64,000 bases of DNA from NCBI GenBank assembly GCA_037833965.1, contig AP031357.1:15148001-15212000 (forward strand), written 5' to 3'. The translations under genes and the position numbers were made by a program. Under the pieces are notes generated by a model. It was not told the origin of the DNA, searched no databases, and worked only from the letters and a program-made list of their open reading frames with translations. Position 1 is the first letter of the stretch, and every line of letters starts with the position of its first letter. This document shows positions 44,601 through 56,900 of the stretch, piece by piece. The stretch comes from Marchantia polymorpha subsp. ruderalis. Its lineage: Eukaryota; Streptophyta; Marchantiopsida; Marchantiales; Marchantiaceae.

Positions 44601-47598
44601 GAAAGAGGATGAAGGGCTAGCCCCAACAGTATCACACTGAGACATATGTAATCTAACACCTACTATGTCAAATGGTCTGTAAACAACACAGCATACAAAG
44701 AAGTATCAGTTGTTTTTATTTCTCTCTTTACTGGTTGCTCTAGCTAGGTCTTGTGATCTGTGTAGAGCAATGGAATTACATTATCTAAAATATACTAAAC
44801 AAGAAGCCAAACAGAGGGATACCATTAACGCCTAGCTTAGTATGATAGGTTGTCGTACACTACCTCACAGATTTGACAAGCTTGACGAGTTTGTGAGGTA
44901 GGTGTCGATATGTAGACATAACTCCAGAGAAATAGGAACAAAGAGTGAGCTCTCTGCATACCCTCTACTTGGATACCGTGGTCCTGATTGATGGGCATTT
45001 GTCGATCGACTTTACACCACTTGTACCATCGCTAGTTCGTTAGCTTCCTACATATTTAGTATAAGTCATAATCTGCTAAGTTTTGATCATTCTCTATGAG
45101 TGTATTGTTTTTGGGCCCTTCGAGCTGAACAAGTGGATGATATATTGAAACTCTTTTTGTTGACGCTTGGAAAGTTCGAAATAACTGTGATGGGAAGAAA
45201 TCCGTTAGAACTATGAACCTTCGAGTAGTGTTCGTTCCTCTATCTCGTCGGTCTCGTCGTTCTCCCTGTTTCTTTTTCTTAATCTGGTTCAACGAGCTTT
45301 GCCGCACAAGACTTAGGGTTATGGTTATTAGGTTAAGCTGGCAAATACTCATGAGCAGGCCTCTGTACATTAGGCATTCTAAAAATAGATGCCTAATATC
45401 CCTAATTTCAAATCTCTTGAGTCCGTAATCTGAAAATTAATTCTGGAGTAGTTTCAAAACGAAAAATTTCAAAATGACTGAACAGCAAAACGATCAAACG
45501 TACTAGTAGACTTTGTCGGTGGACTGGGTTCATTGTTTTAAAATACAACGCTTGTCGAGAGTGACTTCTCAATGTTGAAATTCAAGAACGTTTTTAACAT
45601 GTCACTGATTGTTTCTTCTTTAAGAGGATTTCTCCAATGTAAACAGTATGATATGTAACGCACCTTGAAGCAATTATACAGGGAGATTATGTTTTCTGAG
45701 AGAATTCCTGCTTAATACATGCAAGAATCATTCGCGTGATTGTACATAACCTCGCCGATCTGCTGTTACGTTAGCTCATAGAGACCAAGAAAGTAAAAGT
45801 CATTCAGATAATGGTGACTGTACACAGGCAAGATACATATCAGAAGAGTTCCTGTAGTGGATCGAGCTGAGACCCCGAACTTGGGATTTAGGCAAATTTG
45901 AAAAAAATAGATACACTCACCTGATGCTATCAGGAACAGGGGTTGAGAGCAATTTATCTAGATTTGAAATTTTTTATGTCGAGTTATTTTTGTGAGAAGT
46001 TCTGGTTGAATCAAATAGAATGAGTTTCGTATAAATTTTTTTATTCTGTAAGATCTTGCTGAAATTGAATCAATACTCTGTAAAATTGAATAAAAATCGA
46101 TAGAATATCAGTCATGGGTTTTTGTAAACAATGATGCCTAATCGTGCCTAATTTCATTACGGATATGTGCCTAATATGCTTCAATTCGGCACAAATAGGC
46201 ATATGCCTAATCTACAGAGGCCTGCTCATGAGTTCAGATGGATTAGTCCATCTTTCAACTTCCTGTACTTCATGGATCTGGATTATTATGACCCTTATAT
46301 GAGTTGTAGTAAATTTGAGTTCTCTGTTCTCATATTCTAATATCTTGTTAGTTGAGAAGAACTTTTCAAGTTAAAGCCTAGTCATCATTTTGTGTCCAAG
46401 GGAAAACTCAAGTGGAAGTTATGAGGAGAATCTTATAATTAGCAGGGAGTTCTGTAACTCTTCAGTGTGGTGTCTCGATTTCCAGACGAGGATGTTGCTT
46501 ACTCCTGAACGAGTGTTGGAGGATGTTAGTCAAGACCATGCCCGCAAAACGGTGAGTCCTGTGCAAGGTTTTTCCTCAGTTCAGGTGCTTGTTGGTTTTC
46601 TATGGCCATATGATGATATTCACAGCTCTAGGTTTTAGAAGCGTGGCGAATGGGGTCTGTACCTTGATGCAAGAGAGGAGTTTAACATCTGGTATGCGTC
46701 GCAGGTGACAATTGAGGATCACCCTCATATGGCTGGAAAGCACGCTTCTGTTCATCCATGCCGACACGGCGCAGTCATGAAGAAGATAATAGATGTTTTG
46801 ATGTCACGTGGAGTAGATCCTGAAGTGGACAAGTATGTTGTATCATCTCATATTTGTTGTCCAGGATATGTGTGGCGTGGTTTTGAGTCAGTTGCCGTGT
46901 CCTCTTATCATACAGAGAAAACATTTCAGTATTTATTGAACTTTAATTACCCTAAATATGTTGCAAGTAACCCATTTGCTCAAATGAAATCACCTAAACA
47001 ACTCGAGATCTGGAACCAAATTCATAGTAGAGTAGGTAGTTGATTTTTCGGCCAAAAGTCAACTACCTCTTCCTCAACGTCGTGACTGCTTCGTGCCCCG
47101 TCGTTGAAGGAGAGGTTAGTTGACAGAATACCTTCTGTTGCAAATCCTACATATGCACCAAATATGCATTCACCGCTGGGCTTATGGGTTTTCTTCATTT
47201 GAAGGCACCAGCAGCGAGAAAGTGTTCCTTCAAAGCATGACCCGTATTGAAAGCGACCTGATTCACCTAAATTAATGTACTTCCACGGCAGATTACTTTA
47301 GGCCAAAACCTAGGTTTAGGGTTTAGGGTGGGTTATTGTGGCGATTTCCGACGACATGTGAGAGTAGATGAACGCAGAGAAATCGGCCAAGTGGGAATTT
47401 CTTGTAAGCTTGAGCTCGGTTTGTTGTGAAGTTATTAGAGAATTTCAATTCTCAACTTGAGCAAAATGTTCCAACTGACCAGCAATTTTGGCGGCTTGCA
47501 GGTATCTCGTTTTGTTCCTGAAATTTGTGGCGACAGTCATTCCTACAATAGAGTACGATTACACCATGGATTTTGACCTTGGAGGTTCTCAACAATAG
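41610..47598 (+). CDS. ATG3: ATG3, E2-like ubiquitin-like-conjugating enzyme of autophagy (318 aa, 9 exons)
   Basis: Cytosolic E2-like enzyme that takes ATG8 from the E1 ATG7 and transfers it to phosphatidylethanolamine during autophagosome formation. Exons: 41610-41770, 42629-42699, 43084-43209, 43401-43570, 43759-43844, 43948-43999, 46486-46551, 46705-46832, 47502-47598; all introns are GT-AG and the frame is continuous over 957 nt. The protein begins MVLTQRLHDAFKGAVERITG, carries the acidic flexible loop typical of ATG3 (DDDDDVPDMAEFEDSDN in exon 4), the RVWLTGYDE strand, the catalytic HPC motif with Cys263 in exon 8, and a C-terminus ending DYTMDFDLGGSQQ. Length agrees with plant ATG3 (about 313 in Arabidopsis). 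Every expected block is present, so it looks functional. Intron 6 (2.5 kb) houses a hAT element. Intron 8 stays open for 70 codons if retained. Confidence 0.97.
44306..44380. repeat. 19-bp perfect inverted repeat with 37-base loop in ATG3 intron 6
   Basis: Arm CATAGCATGTTGCAGATCG at 44,306-44,324 is exactly complementary to 44,362-44,380. It could form a hairpin in the intron transcript or be the remains of a small transposon. No target duplication was recognised. Confidence 0.95.
45356..46224 (+). mobile_element. hAT-type DNA transposon, non-autonomous (869 bp), in ATG3 intron 6
   Basis: The ends are inverted repeats starting CAGGCCTCTGTA that continue into ATTAGGCA with one mismatch over about 20 bases. 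The element is flanked by an 8-bp direct duplication CTCATGAG (45,348-45,355 and 46,225-46,232), the length made by hAT transposases; CAGG-type ends also fit hAT. TGCCTAAT words are repeated just inside both ends, a usual layout for transposase-binding subterminal repeats. No full transposase is present, only a short possible C-terminal relic. The copy is well preserved at its ends and so is probably fairly young. Confidence 0.88.
45551..45658 (+). pseudogene. Possible C-terminal transposase relic within the hAT element
   Basis: A 35-codon frame up to a TAA at 45,656-45,658 reads VESDFSMLKFKN and later SLRGFLQCKQYDM. This resembles the end of some hAT-like transposases, where V/C-E-S-D-F-S is followed about 20 residues later by S-L-E-G-x-L-x-x-K-Q. 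The frame is stopped just upstream. The family link is from memory and tentative. Confidence 0.4.
47034..47123. repeat. Three-arm inverted repeat with alternative pairings in ATG3 intron 8
   Basis: The middle arm (47,059-47,079, TCAACTACCTCTTCCTCAACG) can pair with an upstream arm (AGGTAGTTGA, 47,034-47,043) or, over its whole length with two small bulges, with a downstream arm (47,102-47,123). The two hairpins exclude each other. It lies just after the point where the retained-intron reading frame would stop. Confidence 0.9.
47315..47328 (+). repeat. Two plant telomere-type units (TTTAGGG)2
   Basis: Two exact head-to-tail TTTAGGG units lie in ATG3 intron 8, preceded by one diverged unit. 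Short interstitial copies of this kind occur in plant genomes and also act as telo-box protein-binding sites in promoters; here the position is intronic. Confidence 0.9.
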
Positions 47599-50500
47599 CT
47601 TCAAGGTGCGTTGCAGTCTGCAACTCATGCTTCTTTGTGCTTGAATTGATCTCCACTGGAGGGTTTGGTTGATACTTTCCTTTCCAGTAAATTAACGGTA
47701 TGATTATTCAGACAATGTCATTGGGAGGAATTTATATCTCATATCAGAATCGTGATTTATCTCCTTGTCTTTTTTCCACAGGGCCCTGCCGTCCACATTT
47801 GGGAGGATGCATTTACCTCTCAGATCAAGGTGGTCGTGTGATCTGAGAATTCAGATCCTCTCTTACTCTGAACTGCCAATACCTGAACTCTTGTTAAATT
47901 TGTAAACATCCAAATAAATGTAGAGGATGGTGTCCGTACATATTAAAATTGTGGTTAGTTTCTTGGGGATTAATATCTGGACATTCCTTCGGCAGTAGCC
48001 ATTGTTGCTGTCTTCATTGATCACGGGTCCTTTTGGTAATGGCCTTAGAAACTGCGCTGAGGCAGACTGCAGTTGTGCTGCTGGTGCCTAGGTAGAAGAT
48101 CCGCCCTTAAGGTTATGTAATTAATTGGAAGTCTGATATCATGTGGTTTCAGTTGCCTGGGTCATGCTGTTAACGTTACAGATGATCGAGTACCTCTCCT
48201 TCTAGATGGCCATTGAAACCAGGCAATGTTTGTTGACCAGGTTCAAGACTTATTTAGGACTTTAACTGTGTTTGATCATGTGGCGGTGTTGGTGGGTTAT
48301 TTCCTACCTCGGATGAGATGTAGTGCAGATTGGCCCTGCACTATCTGGTGATGATGGAAGGCAGACACTGTGGACTTTGAACCTGTACAATGTTGGCTCT
48401 GTCCAGATATTATGGTTCTTGGTTTTCTCCTTTCTCCACATTTCAGTTGGAGCAATGACTTCCGCCGTCAGGTGCCCTTCGTGGTGCCGAACTTGTACAG
48501 CAGGAATTTCGTGGGCGGGTGGAGCTGAAAAGAAGTCGCAGCACGTTGACATATAGACTTCGAGTGTAAATTGGAAAAATTGGACGAGCCCTCTTGATCG
48601 TCTGGAACTGGGAGAGCTGTTGGAAGTTACAACCGATCTCCGGGTTCTATCGTTAAACTGGTTGACCTCTCATGCAGCTGTTGTGTGAGTAATTTCCTCA
48701 CCTCCCGTGGTTTTACTCAAAACTTGCCCTGTTAGTGTTAGTGATTGAAGTGAAGATGCAGGTTCAACAATTGATGAGAAGATGTTGGGATTGATCATAT
48801 GCAATTACAGTCGACCTGGGTGGTTGGTTGGGTCACCAGATCACAGGAACAAGATTGGTGCTTCTTTGACAGTGGTTGGTGTTGAAAGTAGGGCTGAATG
48901 CCTCGCCTGAAGTATAGAAGGGGTGGGGAGGTGGGCCGTAGGAAGAACGTTGTTCTTTACTTTGGGATCCATGGGCTTGTATCAAGAATATTAAAGAAAG
49001 AGAATAGATATCAGAGGTCTGCACTGCCATCTATTGATACAAAATGCATCTGGTATTGATTCGGCTACTCAATGCTGGTTACGGTGTGTAAGGATCACAT
49101 AGAGAAGATTTTGCACCAGAACCACGAGGAGCAAGCTGACATCTTGTCCAACTTCTTGTTCCATGCGAAGAAAATGTCTTAAGATTAGCCAGACAATCAC
49201 GATGTTGAGCCTTTTTCTGTGCTCAGAAGCCTATATAGGTGAACAGACAAAGAGCTTTAGCTGTCCTCGTTGATTATGAGATATCAAGAGTCCACCATGA
49301 ATGTCTAGGGAGTCTGCAGAGTAGATGAATGAGAATCAATTGATCTATGTTGTTCCCTTATCAGCTTGAGTTGTTCATCAACTGTGCATTTTTGCAGCAG
49401 ATTGAACTTAGACGACACCGCTAGTTTTCCTGAGATCTGGAACCACCCGCTTTGGATGTGTTATACCATGTTACGGTCAATTCTCTTGGCATGACGTATA
49501 TTCTGATGTGTGTTTGCTTTCGGCGCGTTTGTAGGTTTGCATGTTGAGTTGCAAGTGAATCAACTTTGTTATTTCTTCCTCTGAATGGTATATTTTTGCT
49601 GATAATTTCATAGTCCTAAGTTGAATGAGTTCTCTTGCCTCTAGCGAGTGGTGGAGAACGTGGTGTTAAGTGTTTCTAAGGGCTTAGAAAATGGACTTCT
49701 TTCTAACTTGTACAATACTGAAGCAAAGGAAATGCTTGGGAAATGGGCAGTAGTCCTCATGAATGCAGTTCATGATGTCATATACATACTTTGCGCACGT
49801 TGACATGCCGTTGTCCTCAAAACTCGTGTATAGATATCTACTAGTTTGATGCTCCGTGAGCGTGTTGTTTCAGCATAAATGCCCCGCACGACGATAAATC
49901 GATGAGGCCTTTCCTGGAAGGCGGAACAGGCCTCAATCTTGATCGTTAATCGGCAGTGTGTCTGTCCACGCGGTTCTTATAACAGAGACTACAGGATAAC
50001 CGACTTGATTCCCTGACGGCCTTGGGTACGGGTTTAAATGACTGTCCGATCACTGGTTACATGCTTATCGTACAACGCTCAGACCGTGCCGTGTCCGTTT
50101 CCTACTTTTTTCCTTGGTTCTGTAACCTCAGTGTGCCATGGTTAAATTTTTTGAATCGCCTGTTTTTGTCATCTATTGAGTGACGTAGTTAGATACATCA
50201 TTTAACCAGGTACTGCTTTTGCATGGGTGCGCAATTTTAGCAGTGAGGGCAGTTTGTTTTGGGTAAAGCTACTCCTTGACAGTTGCGAGCGTATGAAATT
50301 AGAATCTCTGGCGCCTGAACGCTTCTCAAGCTTTAACTGCTGCATTACTCGATGATGTTTGGATTTTTGCGAGTGCAACTGGAATCAGGTGGACAGACTG
50401 GAATGTGTCAGGCCCCAGGGCCCCTAAAACCGTGATAGACATGATTGAGTTGTACGTTCTGTGGTCAACGGTTTGTAATCATTGGACTGTGGAATTGATT

Positions 50501-53500
50501 GGTATAGTCAAAGCACACAGGCAAGCTGTGGATTTGTTTGGCTATGGGAAAGTTACGCACAGCTGTGTGAATAGTCGTTTCCTCTACGCTTCAACACGTT
50601 CTAGCGACCGCAGTCGTCTTCAGTGATGGGTCACTACGTCCAGTTCACCCTACAAGTCACCATTCGGTCGGATGGCAAAGCTATCTCTGAACGGAGAAGC
50701 GGAGGCCCCCGGACGCTCGCTCAACTCGAAAGATGGGACGCAGTATTTCACACGAATGGTGCACCACATCTGCACTTCCCGTAGCGGAGAGGTTTTCTGG
50801 GCCGCTGTGGAGTACTCTACTTATCGTCAGCGATGCACAGCAGAGAAGATTTGAGGTGGCAAATATTATACAGCTTCTGTCCGAGGGCGGCATCGAAAAT
50901 TCGTTCACAGCAGAGTACGGCGGAAAATGTACAGTCACATGTTTACAAACAGCTGCAATATTCCAGTAGCACCTGCACCTTGGAGCAGCATAGAGTAATG
51001 TAGATGCAGCTGCATTCCGGCAGATGGCAGAGTCATCATTTGCGTCGAGAGGAGGACTTGAGCTGCGGGCTGATATGCGAAGGTCCTTCTAGTATGACCA
51101 AACATGGCCTCATTCTTGAGCACTTCACCTGCCCTCGTCTCGGGGGCAGGGCCCGTGGCTTCTTAAAATTGACTCGACCGACCTGCGTAACGAAGGAAGG
51201 CGACTGCATCCAGCTGTGTCTGAGTCCTGTCACTCTTGCGCAGCCTGCCGCTTGGATGGTTCCCGTTCGAGCATGTGTTAACGTAGCCACGTCCAAGTGT
51301 AAGACAAGTGTCGAGAATGCTGTTTGATTCGCCTCTATCTTCAGACCTCTGTATTAGCTCGAGGTCTTGCAACTGGGTCTCGTACAGTCATTTCGGCCGC
51401 GGCTGGTGCCTCAGTCCGAAGGCGAGCTCAACGAGGGTGACTGTGGGCTTCCCCAAACTAGAAACAGCCCACCCCACCCCAACCCAGTGGACTTCATCTG
51501 CGACGCCCGGTTCAGAGTCCAGTTGCTAGCTATTAGTGGATGTTCTGCTACAGGTGAAGATGATATGATACTCTGGTAGCTGAGTTGTGAGCTCATTTCT
51601 TACGTTGGGTCCGGAATTGAACGCCAATGGCTCATTTGATGCTCGAAATCGGCCCAAATGATATGACTGAAATCCAGTGGGTGGAATATCCGAGTGGGCA
51701 CCCACGTGCTTGCAAGGACACAGTGTGCCAACTTACTGATACATTGTGTAAAGTTTGCTTCTCTGAATCTAGCAACTGGTCACAGGCTTTATGCTTATCA
51801 TGTTGGATACATTCCATCCAGCGCGCAAGGTAAACTCCGATAAGCTTGCAGCTCATAGAAAACTCATATCCGGGGCATAAATTCTTTCTAAAACAAGGTA
51901 ATGCGGCTCGAGCTCGTATCGAACCATGTGGGAGGTTGTTAGCGGGCAGTGCATGTGCTACGGTACACCTGCTCGTGATGACAGGTTGTGCAAACGACTG
52001 GACTAAAAAAATGATTGACTCAACTACATTTCATGCTAAGCAAGCATGTGGTACTGGTCTGAGAACAGATATGCAACTGGAGCGTGTGGGAAATTTGTTT
52101 GTCATATGATGATCACCTGAAAGAGAACCTTAAGTGACCTGCCATCTGCCAATTATGTGTAACTTGCTCTGAGCTCAAGCTCTGTTGGGCACTTTCGTGC
52201 ACATTGGATCTCGAAATGCACATGATGGCACTGTCAAGTTCCGCAAGCATCTTCATGCAACTCTTTCTCTATTCTCTCTCGCTCATAGGGCTACATTATA
52301 ACCCGTGTCATCCGTCGTCTTTGACCTTTCCAGAAGCCATCACCAACAGTTTACGTACATGAATGTGGCCTCAAGTGGTACGGCATAATATCTCCGAATC
52401 GTCCTACGAGCCCGAGGCATCCACTTAATCTCCTCTTCACGTCCCACCATTTTATATTCCACCCCGGCACACTTTACTTCACGGAATATTTTACTTTCAC
52501 ATTCATCCACATCTTCACGGAATTTGTTATCTTCTCTCTTCTCTCTTACCCTTTCTGATCTTGCATCTTATGATGTTGTCTCACGTGACAATGGTTTCTG
52601 GGATTTCTAGTCTTACTTGGCGCCACTCTAGCGACCAGGTTGACTAGGCAAGGAAAGTACAGAAGAGAAGAATTTTCTCATGGGGGTGCAGAGGAAAAAG
52701 TGGCGCAAATTCGAGCAACCTAAGTTAGCCTTAGGCGTTGCTTTATGCTGGGAAACATGTTTTAGTTGGCACGGGATTTTTATACTTGAATCAGATGGAA
52801 CCAACATAAAGGATATGAAAGCAGGAAGTTAATCAATCATCCAAACCTTTTGGGAAAGGGCAACAACGAGAAAGTACGAACTTTTACTATCGCCTGTTGT
52901 TAGAGCCAATCTGAAATCTTTTGCTTGATGAGGAAGTGTACCTGTGTGCCGACAAGTCTTCCAAGGCAAGAGATGATTTTTCCCAGGACACGTACCGATT
53001 TCACGTTGGAGTTGTTGGGTCTGGGTTGCATGTCAGACAAAACTTACACAAGTTCCTTCCAAGCTTCCGGTGATCCTAGCAATAAGCTACGAGCAGCTCT
53101 CCTAGAGAAATGAATGCTCGGACCGCAGAAGTATATGATTTTCGCAATGAGCATCATGCGAGTGGAATCATATTCTGTCGAATCAGAAGAACAATTGCCA
53201 GATCTACGGACTCTGAGTGCCTATGCCAGTTTCTGTAGGTCGTCGGTTTGGAATCTGCCTCTCCCCTAGCATCGTTTTCAATGGTGAATTTAGCAAGCTT
53301 TTTTCGAAAACCCATCGAGTGCTCTGGCTTCTCGCATGGAGCACTTTCAGTGGTGTGCTTCTCTTTTGACATATGTTAGCTACTTTGTTGTCTCTTTGGG
53401 CTTGATGATTATCTTTCATTGATGTCTCCTTGCGGTACTTCAGTGGTGTATGCGTAGATTTAGTGTCTCCAATAATGTATTTCCATGCACTCATGCGTTG

Positions 53501-53900
53501 TTGCATGCTGGGCTTCTTCTACAAACGATGGTTGGAAAACTGGCCAGAAAATACATCGTACATGCAACAGATGCGTATTCCCTCCAATCACTTGGGATTC
53601 ATACGTATAGTATGCGTAGGTGCGAGGTGTACACTGAGTCACAACTGTAATTCTTGACTGCCAGATGTACTTGCGTTGTGCACTTCATCATGCAACGAGA
53701 ACACTTCAGTCATTTTTCATTCTTCTGTCACACATTGGATTCATGTCATCTCTACCTCATGTCAGGTACAACTCAGCTCTGGGCGGCATTTTGAGGTTCT
53801 CCGTTACATATCCGCCGAGGACATTCTTTTAGGTCAGCCTTTTTGTTCTTATCTTCCTTCATGACGTAATAAGACAATGATTTGCAATTGCTCAAGTGCT
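47599..53900. other. Intergenic DNA downstream of ATG3, no gene supported
   Basis: Mixed-composition DNA. The first few hundred bases should be the ATG3 3' UTR. Many open frames of 60-107 codons exist on both strands, the longest at 51,004-51,327 plus, but none shows a recognisable domain and I could not chain them with splice sites into a known family. A non-coding transcript or a lineage-specific gene cannot be excluded. Confidence 0.45.
47913..47918 (+). terminator. Candidate poly(A) signal for ATG3
   Basis: The first exact AATAAA after the ATG3 stop codon, about 315 bases downstream, followed at once by a TGTA word. Plant poly(A) signals are loosely defined, so this is only a candidate. 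Confidence 0.3.
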
Positions 53901-56900
53901 GTTTTGGTCTGAAGTATAGTCTTTAAATTTTTTGTGCCATAAATTTATAGTAAATAACAAACATTTGATTTAACCCCATGAGAGAAGACATTTTGTTCTT
54001 AGCAACAGTAGGGACTTGATGGCAGAATATGCTAAAAAAGTACTCTCTAAAAATATCTTTTCCTAGTTTTACAGGTTTGATTCGACTTGAGCAATATTTT
54101 TCGAAGATTTTTTTTTTGGGTGATTTATGAAAAAGGAAAGGTATGTGAACTGAAGTAGTTTTCTATCTTGAGAACAATAATTTGATGGCAAGTTTTGAAT
54201 GCTTAGATTAGTGCACGGCACATTTTTTTCCCAACAACATGTTACAAAGTTTCGATATTTAACCGACAAATTGTCTCAAATCATCCTCATTTGTTCAAAA
54301 ACTTAAAAATTGATGTTATGTCAAAGTAATAACAGGTAAATCGAGTTCTACTACAACACGCAACTCAAAATGATATTTTTGCAACATGACCAAATTACCT
54401 GGTTTATGAAGATGTAAGCTTCTAAAACTCACAATATAATGTCCCGGTCTTAAAAATGGTGCAAATTATTATAGAAAAGATATTTCAATTTTGTAGTTTT
54501 TGAGATGTTCGTGACTTAAAAATCTAGTCACAGATAATTTTTTTTTTGCATAATTTACTATACGAGTAGTATAAATTAAACATTTATGTAACTCTATAGG
54601 AAATTTTTCTGAATGAGAATTAAGAATGTTATTTTAACAATATGATATTGAATTATAAAAACATCACACATAATCTAAAATATACATATTTGAAACTTAT
54701 CTAGCAAAGTTTCAGATATTCAAAAAAGTCTAAATTTCCAAGAAATTCAATGAAAAAAATTGGGCATATCACTTTCGGTCTCAGAGTTCCAAGATATAAT
54801 CTGGATTTTTATAAATATTATAAATACTAATATAAATAAACGTTAATTTTTCTTTCTTGCAAATATTTAGGTTTATCTACAGTTAAAATATAAATTATAA
54901 TTTCACTTAATGATGATCTAAAACATAGAAAAATGGAGATAGAAATATCTTTAAAAAATACATTATTACCATTTTGAAAACTAATATTTACTACTCAATA
55001 ATTTGAATAAAATTATTTTTTGATATAATGTATAATTACTGATATATATCTCTTGTACAAATCTCATTATACTTATTTTCAAAAGTATAATCTTCAAAGT
55101 ATCAAATTCAATATATTTCAAATTTTGGAAGCATAGAATATTGGACAAACATAAATATCCCTTCAACTACTTCAAAAGAAATAACTGTATATATTAAAAA
55201 AAAATTCTCTTGAAAATTTCTTATCTTTTGTTTCTAAATCTGTCTATCTCTATTATTTCTGTAGATTCTAATTATGTCTTGTTTATTTATTTTCAGTTCA
55301 GAAAAGACAGATCGAGCTTTGATCATAGAATGTTGGATTTGATCAAATAGTGCAACACGCTTAAGCTAGAAGTTTGTTTGAAAATTATTGTTGACTTTCA
55401 TTTTCATTTTGGAATATATATTTCACAACTGAATTAACATCTCAAAATGGTTCAAGGAAAGTATAAAATATTTCCTACGGTTGAAAGAACTACAGACTAA
55501 TAGATTACCAAATAATTTACAATCTTTAACACTGAATGTATTGATAACATGAAGTAATGTTTGGATATTAAATTTTCCAATTGAGATGATTTTTCAACTA
55601 AGAATAAAAAATTTCAACTAGCTCAAAAAAACAATGGCAAATAAGACAAGTGATTTAGACATGGATGAATCACAAGAATAAGTGATGCTGATAAGATATA
55701 AAAAATCAAAACAAACAAAATATTGGCTTGAAATTGACACTTTATAAAATAGTCACAAAAATATAAAACAAGAAAACTTCATCTCCTTTAATTATTCCAA
55801 ATCATGTGGATAAAGGTTGTAAATTTTGTTTCTATTTTATTCAAGTTCTAAAGAAAACTAAAGACAAAATGAAGCAGTTTTTATTAGGTTTTAGTTTTAA
55901 AGCATACATTCAAAGATTGAAAGTTCAATCTTCAAAGAGTGATTGAATCATTTTTTTGAAATTTTAAATATGTATCCATAGTTGAATGGTAGCAAATATC
56001 CATTCAACTTTGGATAAACACACAAATGATGATGATTTTTATTTCAAAAATTATGTAATGAATTTTCAAGGAAAAGAATTTGAATTGAAACTCAAAAGTA
56101 GAAAAGCAATGCATGAAAAATATATATTTATCTTCGATATATATCTTGAAATTTTTTCTTGGAAGTTTTTAGATTTTAAATAGTTGAAAGTAATTTTATT
56201 GTTTTTCATTAAATCTAAAGGAATAGCTGAGTACATAAATTTGATAAAATTATCAATTTTTTTTCAAAATTTAACCTTTAAGTAAAAATTTGTCTTGATT
56301 TTTGAAAGTTTAAAGTTAAATATATTTTGAAGGTTATGATGTTATATGTTTTGAACAAGATAACAATTTAAACATTGATGGATTTAGAAACTAGTTGAAT
56401 TGGAACTGGTCAAATAAACATGAATTATTAAGTTTTTTATATAATCTCTGTCTATATTACATATGATTTTCTTTAAAATATTTTAAGTTTGCAAATATAA
56501 ATTATTATTTGTTCCATTATAAGATGTAATCGTTTAATAATATTTGGTTTTCAAATTTAATAAATATCAACAACATTATTCTAAGATGAGATTATTTTCT
56601 ATTTATTTAACAACATTAGCCCTATCATCATCAATTTTATGCATACATATCAAACACAATGATGAATAACTTTATGTAATATAGTTAAAACTTTTTGCAC
56701 GTTAAGGAATTAAGATGCAGATGGATCGTTTATTATCAATTAATAATAGTTTAAGATACTTCAAAGACTTCTTATAAGTTTAAAATTTACTCCATGATAT
56801 CAATGTCAGGTTAAATCAGAACTCTTGTTTCATATGAATGTATTGCAATAAATGCAGAATTCACTAGGTATGATGGTTTTATCAATGAAAATGATTTAAA

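Noticed and set aside
48323-48556. 77-codon plus-strand frame downstream of ATG3
   Set aside because: No homology recognised and no splice partners; most likely chance in the ATG3 3' flank.
52610-52640. TTGGCGCC word resembling a retrotransposon primer-binding site
   Set aside because: No LTR end next to it and no coding remains around; a single 8-base word occurs by chance.
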